A stretch of 64,000 nt of DNA from positions 15,061,001 through 15,125,000 of the forward strand of contig NC_092566.1 of NCBI RefSeq assembly GCF_037975245.1, given 5' to 3'. The notes below the pieces were generated by a model. That model saw only the letters and a list, made by a program, of their open reading frames with translations. It had not been told where the DNA came from and ran no database searches. Within the stretch, counting starts at the first letter, position 1. The number at the start of each line of letters is the position of its first letter. Below, in pieces: positions 36,001 through 45,000 of the stretch. The position numbers and the translations under genes were made by a program. The DNA comes from Apostichopus japonicus. Lineage: Eukaryota; Echinodermata; Holothuroidea; Aspidochirotida; Stichopodidae.

Positions 36001-39000
36001 CTTTTCAATTTAGAAAGTCATTTCAGATGGGAAAACCATAGATTGCTCTTGGATGAAAAACCCTCCTAACTATGACCCGGCCAGGTATCGAACCCGGAAC
36101 CTTCCGATTGCTAAGCCTCAGTGCTTCAAAATAGTTGAATACCACTCTGCCACAGCACGGGTACAACAAAATACAAATGAAATAAGGTACCTATATAACT
36201 GAACACTATTTGACGATAACATCAAACGGCTTTTTATTTTTAGGTTCATTTAACTTCAGTCTCGCCCTTTTCCTACACCTACCACCACTTCCCCCCACCC
36301 TGTCCCAACCTTCATCCTACCCCCAAAACTATTTTATATCAAGAAACATACAGTATATCCCATTAAATCCTTTTTTCTTTCAACATCCACCCGTGTGTTA
36401 ATCAGACTTTTACAATATGTATGGCTGGTCGCTTTCGCCCGATAAACCGTTGAAACATGTCGCAGACAAAAAAAATTAGTGGCGTTAACACCCCACACAT
36501 ATGTAATGAATTGTCGGCTTCCTGTCTGGTACTGTAAATGTCAAATCTGATTGTGTTTCAAAGTCAGTGAATGAGATGACAAGCTCAGCTAGACCAGGGA
36601 ATAATTCATCCAGTATCGCATCGCAAAATGCTATACCAAATGGTCAAGTTGCTATGCATTTGTTTTTCTATCTGACCGAGGACTTGAACAAAAGAATTCC
36701 AGGTCCTCGGTTGTAATTCCTAAAGAATCACCATATAATCGGAAGAATACTATTGTATGGCGTATTGTTAAGGTTAGGGTACGTGGATTTGAACAATGGA
36801 AAATACAATGGGGTCCTCAGTTGGAATGTAATACAAACATGCGTGTACACATGTGTGTAAAGATGTATATACCTGTGTATACAGTAGCAGTTTTCTACAC
36901 CTGTAGGAACTATAGTAATTTCAATAAGAGAGAGAGAGAGAAAGAAATCAAAGGCTTAAAAAATGCTAGACAAACTTTGAACACAAAATGATTTCCCTGT
37001 CCATATGAAAAACTCTCACCAATCATTTCACGAGAGATTGAAAAACAGACCTGTGTTCACAACTTTAGGCACTATCTGTATTACAGTATACAGTATAGCT
37101 TTGAGGGGGAAACGTTTCCCACAGAGATGCGTGCAGCTTGAATTGAAGCTTTAGTTTGTGCAATGTAATATCAAATTTATCCAATTTTTTTCACTTTAAG
37201 GTATTGTACAGAAGAAGTATGAAGGGTCATCTTTATTGAACACAAATATGCTATAAAGTCCAATAATGGTCACCCATGCCCCAACTGCAACCGACAAAGC
37301 ATTTCACTGCAATCCTCAAAGTAATTTTTTTTTTCCCACTGAGACATTTAACTGTCTAATCTAACACTTCGCAATGTCTGGGAATAAAAATAATATTTTC
37401 AAAAATGTTAGAACATGTGCTACTGTAACATCTGGGGTGAAAACTGACAACTTGTAAATCAGTTTATCTAGGAGGGACAATGTTCGTGGCAAAATGATTG
37501 AAATTTTTTTTTTTTTTTTTTAAATACAACATGCCCTTATGACAACATTCATGCTGCTGTTGCCTGATGCATAATTTAAAATTTTTTTTTTTTTTTATTA
37601 ATTTGAGGATATGTGATTTTGACCTACTGTAAGGAAATATTTCTGCAATTTTCCAGGAAAAAGTCCATTTAATAACTGTAGTTGGAAAAGGAAGACACAC
37701 TGCCAACCTGGCAGGTTTTCAAGAATTTAAGATGAAATGAAAACCTCAGAAAATGTTAGACATTCTAGTTCAACTACTTGATGCCAGGCAAACTTAACTG
37801 AAAGTTGACTCCATTCACCACATTTCACCCCTCTGGTGTTTTGGATTTTTTTAAGACAGCACTTTCTTGACCCTTCTCAACCATAAATGTTTGTGAATTT
37901 TGCCTTTGGTATGAGTTTTGTAAAACCACTATGTTTAAATTGCTTTCTGATTTTGCCACTTTGGTCAGACAAATCTTGAAGATACAGAAAGAGGAGAACG
38001 TTTGTGATAAATTTGTGGTTTCATAGATTTCTTTTCTTGTCCAACTCAGCTGGAATATTTTCTATGGATGTTCTATGGGTTTATGTCCTATGGTGTGTCC
38101 CACTGTATCATTCAAATGCTGCTAGTTTTGTACAGTATATAGCACATTCCAAATGTTGCCGGTTATGGAGCACGTTCCAAATGTTGCCGGTTATGGAGCA
38201 CGTTCCAAATGTTGCCGGTTATGGAACACATTCCAATTGTTGCCGGTTATGGAGCAAGTTCCAAATGTTGCGGGTTATGGAGCACGTTCCAAATGTTGCC
38301 GGTTATGGAGCATGTTCCAAATGTTGCTAGTTTCTTACGATGGAAGTGGGCAGCAAATATATACCATGCAAACTTCAGTCTACATGTATCAGTATACTGT
38401 GCTACAAGAAACAACACACTAAACAAAGGTACTCCCTCCACATCTTGGTAAGACATGTTTAAAGCTACAAACATATCTAAGGTGGACACAGTTGATGTTA
38501 AAGATACAGAGCTCTGTACATAGATCTTACATACAGGTACAGAATCTACTCACCCTCCAGAAATCCAAGGAGGTCGTCATGCCACGGAATGTGTTCTTCG
38601 TATCTGGGAACTGGCTGTCCAAAAACAGTTCGGACATCACTTTGGTGTAATAGTACATGGTTGAATTTGTCATACCAAAAGTCACTGGAGGAGGAGAACA
38701 GAACGTAAATGATAATTCTACAGATCGTTCCTGTTTGAACTAGATACTGGACAATTCACGATCATACTGTACACAACTCACTACTCGGGCCTGATCGTAT
38801 GGTAAGCACATAAAGTCTATGTTAACGTCCTGAGTCGTAAACGCTGTTGACGATAAATTCCATACTTTTGCTAAAAAATCATTTGTAATGCAAAAGAGTT
38901 GTATCCTTATTTCAATTTAAAAAAGACCTAGTTTTAAAGAGAACACACATACAGTATTGAAGATCAAAAATACTATACTTCTATTTGGTTGGGTGTGATA

Positions 39001-42000
39001 TACAGGGATTAATTTATTCAGTAACGCATCACGTCACAAACTGCTATGCAAAATTAAACTCGCAAATTGCTATACTGTACAAACTTGTGAAAAAATTGTA
39101 TACCAGTTTTTTGTACACAGGAGTAATAGTATTTTAATGTAAGAAAAAGTCGAGTCCAGGACCATCCAAACCGCTACACAAAATGTGAACACTAAATTAT
39201 TTCCTGCTATCTAGGCTTTTAGAGCATTGCTACTGTTTGCAAAATATTGGGTTCTTTACTTAAGGGTATAGAATACTGTTTAAGTATTTCTATTGTAGCT
39301 TTAATTTGCCTTTATGCTATTTCTTCTAATCTTGTTTTTACTAATTTAGAAAAATATTGCAGAAATTACTATTGGTCAAGTGGCCATCAGATGGAGCTTG
39401 TACGATTAATATTGGTCCTTTCAACTCAAAATTGAGTCATTCTGAACTATTGTTATTAAGTCAATCTTGAAAAACAAATTTAAAACATTTCATAACAAGA
39501 TAAATTCCTAGCATGCAACAAATGAGTTATAATGAATTATTTCTGATTATACAACACCTAATTGTATTCTGATCATTTGATTGGTCAATTGCTCGTTGAT
39601 TGCATGCAAAATCCGCTCTATTCCACTCTATGAAATAGAACCATGGGTTATACTTTTTTGGTAGCACTTTTTTCAATGGTAAGAGAGCAGAGAAACCTGT
39701 CTGTTCATTTACCCCCCTGTGCATTTTACCCATCTTAATATAATATGTTGTATAAAACAAATAATGAATGGTTTCCATTCGTGCAATAGTGCAAATATTT
39801 CATGAGTTGATGTAAAAGATGTAATTTGAAATATATGAAATATTTGCACTATTGCACGAATGGAAACCATTCATTATTTGTATAATAATTTTCTTACAAA
39901 ATGATGGTAAAATAAAGAAGAAAAAGAAAATCCTGAAGCAACATTTAACTTCTGCATGTAGTCATTATTAAGTAATTAACATATTTTGGTTCCAAAACAG
40001 AGCTACTGTATGCATTTTATCTACAATCAGAAGATAATGAGGCGTTTAGCATCTATAGCCAGGTTTAACTTTCATACAATGGTCAATTCTCCCTACATGG
40101 CCCAGCAGTACTTGAAATAGCACAGAATTGCAAGACCATTGTTTGAAAGTATAATAGGGCCTCTTACCACTACTCCCTCTTTGGACCTAGCTTACTGGCG
40201 GACAATGGCGACAAGAAAGGCCCTATTGATTAGTTATCAACGAGGTTGATACCCTCACACACCTGAAGACTTAAGCATGTGAGTTGTGTGTAAGGCTGGG
40301 CGCTTGCTTTACAAGCACAATTTACATATAGTTGTACCTCATAAAGTATTCATGGGCACAAAATGGCTTCACAATTGGAGGTTACTACAGGCTAGTGGGC
40401 TCTGGTCAAAAGGTATTTGAGAGTCAGTAATGTGTACAGGTATTAGCTGTTTTGACCACAATGAGATGAGAAATCGTCCAAGCGTACCGTTCTAGAATCG
40501 GTCATTTGGTGTGATGAGGAAGAAGATGTCCGAAAAATCTACAGTACAAATTTCACAACACATGGTGGCATATACAGTAGCAGGGATCTGTGTAATATCA
40601 TTGGGCCAGGATTTTTAGTGCAACAAAATTCCGGTGAAGAATCCAAAACTCCCTGGTTTTGGGTAAAATACAAGCGACAATACTTTGTGCATGGCAGATG
40701 CGGAAGGAGCAGGTGATGGGCGATGACCCCGAAGGCCCAGAGGTGGGTCAAGGGAGCCCAGGGCTAAAATAGTACCAGTTATTAGGCTACTGTAGGTAGG
40801 TGGGAAGGTGCAACAGTAGGGTCAAGACAGGTCACAAGGGGAAACGCAGTAAATTCATATTGTGAGGACTTGTGACACATGTGTGACAAAAAAACAAAAC
40901 AAAGAAAAGCAAAACACAAATGTACACACACACACACAGACTTACTGTACTTTATAATGTCATTGACAAAAATGAATGTTGTGTACAAGATAATCAAGAT
41001 TAAAACAAATTATGATGTTCTGAATAAAGAGAAGGAGCCCAATGCTGATCATGAAAAAGAAATTTTAAGTTTAATATAAACAATTCTCAATGTGCTAATA
41101 AAATGAATGTATGAATCATACATGGCATGCTAATGACAGGCCATTGATGTTGTCGTCATTATAAACCTATAAACGAGAATGGAACTTACTAATGCAGAGA
41201 ACTATGAGGAACACGATGTAGATGATGAGTTCCCTCAACGTTGTACGGACATGGAGTTCTTTGTCCTGAGCTGTATCGTCTGTTTGTCTTGTTCGCCACA
41301 AAGCTGCGGAAGGGAGGAAGAAAGAATTGCGTCAACATTTAGTCCCGTCAACAACAGATAACTGTGAACACTGCGTACACGTCTATGTCCACATGGATGT
41401 CCAGTTAAAACTTAAAAATTATGTAAAATGAAAATTATCTAAGCACTGATAGTCTGTTGGTACGGTACCGAGAGCTGAATTACAGTATGATTCAAGATTT
41501 TTGACATTAATTCAAATAGAAAAATCTTGTTGTATATACTTCTTTGAAGTTCTTTCTACAATAAATACAACCATGTACACATCATCCCATAGGAAATGGA
41601 ATGCAATGCTCCTTAATTAGCAAATTGCTGATTTTGTATCCAAGATATAAGATTCAACACAGGAAAAAAACTCAACAATTTTAACTGGTCTGCCAAGATT
41701 CCCATTGCAATGTACAGTATAGTCCCCTAGCTCATTGGCAACTTTCAAGTTTAATTCCAAAATACTGGGGTAAAAGTCAAACATTTAAAGAGTTTCTCTG
41801 GAGAGGGAGGAAGAGCTGGGGAACAATTTTATCATTCTTGTTTTGGTGGATTTCTACATTGTAGTTTTCTTCAAGTTTTGGATATTCCATACCAAAATTA
41901 TCATGACAATGTACAGTATTATAGTCCCCTAGCTCATTGGCTTGTTCAACTGTCAAGTTTAAATCCTAATACTGGGGTAAAAGTCTAACATTTTAAGAGT

Positions 42001-45000
42001 TTCTACGGAGAGGGAGGAAGGGGGGGTGGGGGAACAATGTTATCATTCTTGTTTTGGTGGATTTCTACATTGGTTTGTTTTCTTCAAGTTTTGGTTATTC
42101 CATACCAAAATTATTATGACAATGTACGGTATTATAGTCCCCTAGCTCATTGGCTTGTTCAACTGTCAAGTTTAAATCCAAAATACTGGGATAAAAGTCG
42201 AACATTTTAAGAGTTTCTCTGGAGAGGGAGGAAGAGGGGGGAACAATTTGCTAATTTACATGGATTAATGGAAAAGTCTATGTACAGGTAGTATGAGAAA
42301 TGTGTTTGGGCAATAAAAAGTTGAGATCTGAATCGAACAATGAATTATTTGCTTATTAACTGTATTTTGGTGAAGGAGAAAAAATCACTCAGCGTGTCTT
42401 AGTTTAATTAATAAAAATCTTAGCTTGAGTTATACTAGAAAGTAGGTACAGTTAAATTTGGTAAAATTGTAAACCAATTCAAGATGATTCCTTAAAAAAA
42501 AAAATCCTGACCAAATTTCTTTCTTTAGTACTACGGTACAAATGTATGAAAAAAAAAATTGCATGTGGTGTTTTACAAATGAAACATTTCTCCCATGACA
42601 GCTAATTTAGTTATCGTTTTTAGCATTTTATTTTGAGTAAAGTTTTGATACATTTTCTGTGACTTTTTGACACTGAAATCATGTACAGTAACAATGTATG
42701 CTTCTTTCAGCACAGTAGATTGACAAGTCCATTAAGTTTTATTGTCTTAAAAAATGAATAAATGCAGTTCCTAACTTTGCTCCAAACATGTCGATGAAAA
42801 GAAGCAATGAAAAGAAGAAAAATATATTTTTTCTTAATTTTACTTTACAATTTTTCTTACAACCATCAATTGGTTAAGAAAATACTAAACTTGTCTTTGA
42901 ATAATTCAATTAAAATTTTATTTAGAGAATGCATAGGTTTGATAGGATTGCCTAAAAATTTATTAATAATAGCGACTTTAAAAGTCAATAATTTTTCAAT
43001 TTTTCCATTAATCAGATCTACTGTTGCCTGTAGGGGAGTTCGACATGACATGAAGTTAGAATGTTTGACACTAATTTTAATTAAATTTATATCTGAATTT
43101 TCAAGATTGAGCTCCTTGCTTTCATTAATTTAAAAGATTATAAAATGTGTGCTTTTTTTTGTTGTAAATGTAGGACACTTACTGTAAAGGCTGAGGTGAA
43201 TGACCAATAGGGCACCCACTGACCGGACAGACCACAAGATAGGAAACCAATGTCAGTGGGTTGAAAACTATACATAGTGAGTCTTTATAGGGATTAGTAT
43301 CGGTGATTGATTAGTACAGGAATATACCCGGGATTAAATTGCTGAGTCACAGAAATCAAAATGGCCTGTAATTCACTGATAATTTTGCCACATAATGTAA
43401 TCTAATTAAACAGGTGGTAAACACACTCCTGCTTGCTTCAAGTTCACTATTGGTTACAAAACATAAATTTTGTTTTAAAAATTCAAATTCAAATTAATAT
43501 ATACAACAGTAAAACAAACTACAGTACATGAAACATTCACCAGGATCCATTTGTTGGATTAGGGTTTTTCTTTTACTTGTACAAGCCAAAACTTAAGTTT
43601 TCAACTGAAGTATTTTTTGTTTTGTTCCATTCCAAAATGATTCTAATTAAATTTTAATCCTACAAACTGCAGTCATCCCTAAGTGGTGTTAGTCACTGTC
43701 CAAGACAATAAGGGCAAGGTTGAATAGGGTCCAACTTGCCAACAAAACTCGGGACTGAGTTCTAAGAATCTAACCCCTCAGGTCATATATAGTACTGTTT
43801 GCACAAAGCAACACTTTTGAATTTGTTATGAGTCCCACAAAAGATCTAGTACTTTGTTAACTTTTTTTTCAGGCAAGATGCTGAGAGCAAAGTTTTCCTC
43901 CTGAGCACAGAAGAACATGGCCTAGTTTTTGAATTTATGAAAAACTAGGTCATAATATTTTACCCAATATTAATTAGTGAGCTAACAGCCTGCTATTGAT
44001 TTTCGTAATATGCCAACAATATCCAGTACAGCGCCCAGTTGCTCTAGCAACAACAGCGTCACCAAAGAAGTTTAAACCAGTTTTGACGACACTGCTTTGT
44101 CCTTTCAGTGAGAGGACAAAGTCACAACAATGGTAAGAGGGTTGGGGGACTACAGAACAGGAGAAAGGTGCAAACCCTCGCCTCTCTAGATCCAGAACTT
44201 CATTAATTATTGATGGTTTTGGCACTTAGAGTATAATACATACAGAAACAACAGCCAATGTGAGAGCTCTCACAAGGGTGAGAAAAATACTAAAGTTGTA
44301 GCTACAGTACTATAATAGTGACTGGTAAAGAAATTGCTCAATTGGTAAATGGATTGATCAACAAAACTAATACAATCAATAAAGTTCTATATTATACAAC
44401 AATAGAACATATCCACAAACATAAATCTGTTTGAGGTTACAGTAAGATCCAAGGCCAACCTAACAGTTTAAGCAACAATTTCAACAAAACATTCAACCTT
44501 TGTGTCTCCTATTTCTTCAATGCTAGACTTGCTCAAAATCAGGTCTTTTTACTATTTAGGTGTTCAAACAAGTCATAATTTCCTCAAAGAGGTACTGTAG
44601 ATACAGCATACACTGTGGACAGTAGTGCAGCCTCATCACTCTAAACAAGCCTTAAAGATTCCAGGTTTCGGCCCTAAGTACTTGTGATCAAATATTATGT
44701 CTTACTGTATCTGTGGTAATTGCACAGCAAAATGACATTCAATAATGGACAAAAAGTGCATACAATGTTCAAAGATGAACAGTTTGGTAGTAGCTTTTGT
44801 TCACAGGAAACATGTAGCATATAAGTGACATAGACTTCAGAGCATAGAAAGCTGCTACTGTAGGTTCGCACAACTTGAATAGTCAGTGAATTATATCATG
44901 CACCATGGTCTGTATTTCTGCACTATCCAAAACTTACTGTAAGTTGCAATACTATACAGCAAGTGTGCATTACTACTGTAGGCTAGACACTCCCAGGGGC

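Larger units (their letters stand above)
35735..38553. other. PKD2 intron 3
   Basis: Holds the SINE head near 36070 and the 28-bp tandem repeat. Poly-T runs at 37507 and 37582. Otherwise nothing recognised. Confidence 0.45.

Noticed and set aside
38004-38489. Repetitive open frames and a CRISPR-like array
   Set aside because: The 28-bp copies touch with no spacers, and the DNA is a eukaryotic intron. The frames are open only because the unit lacks stops.
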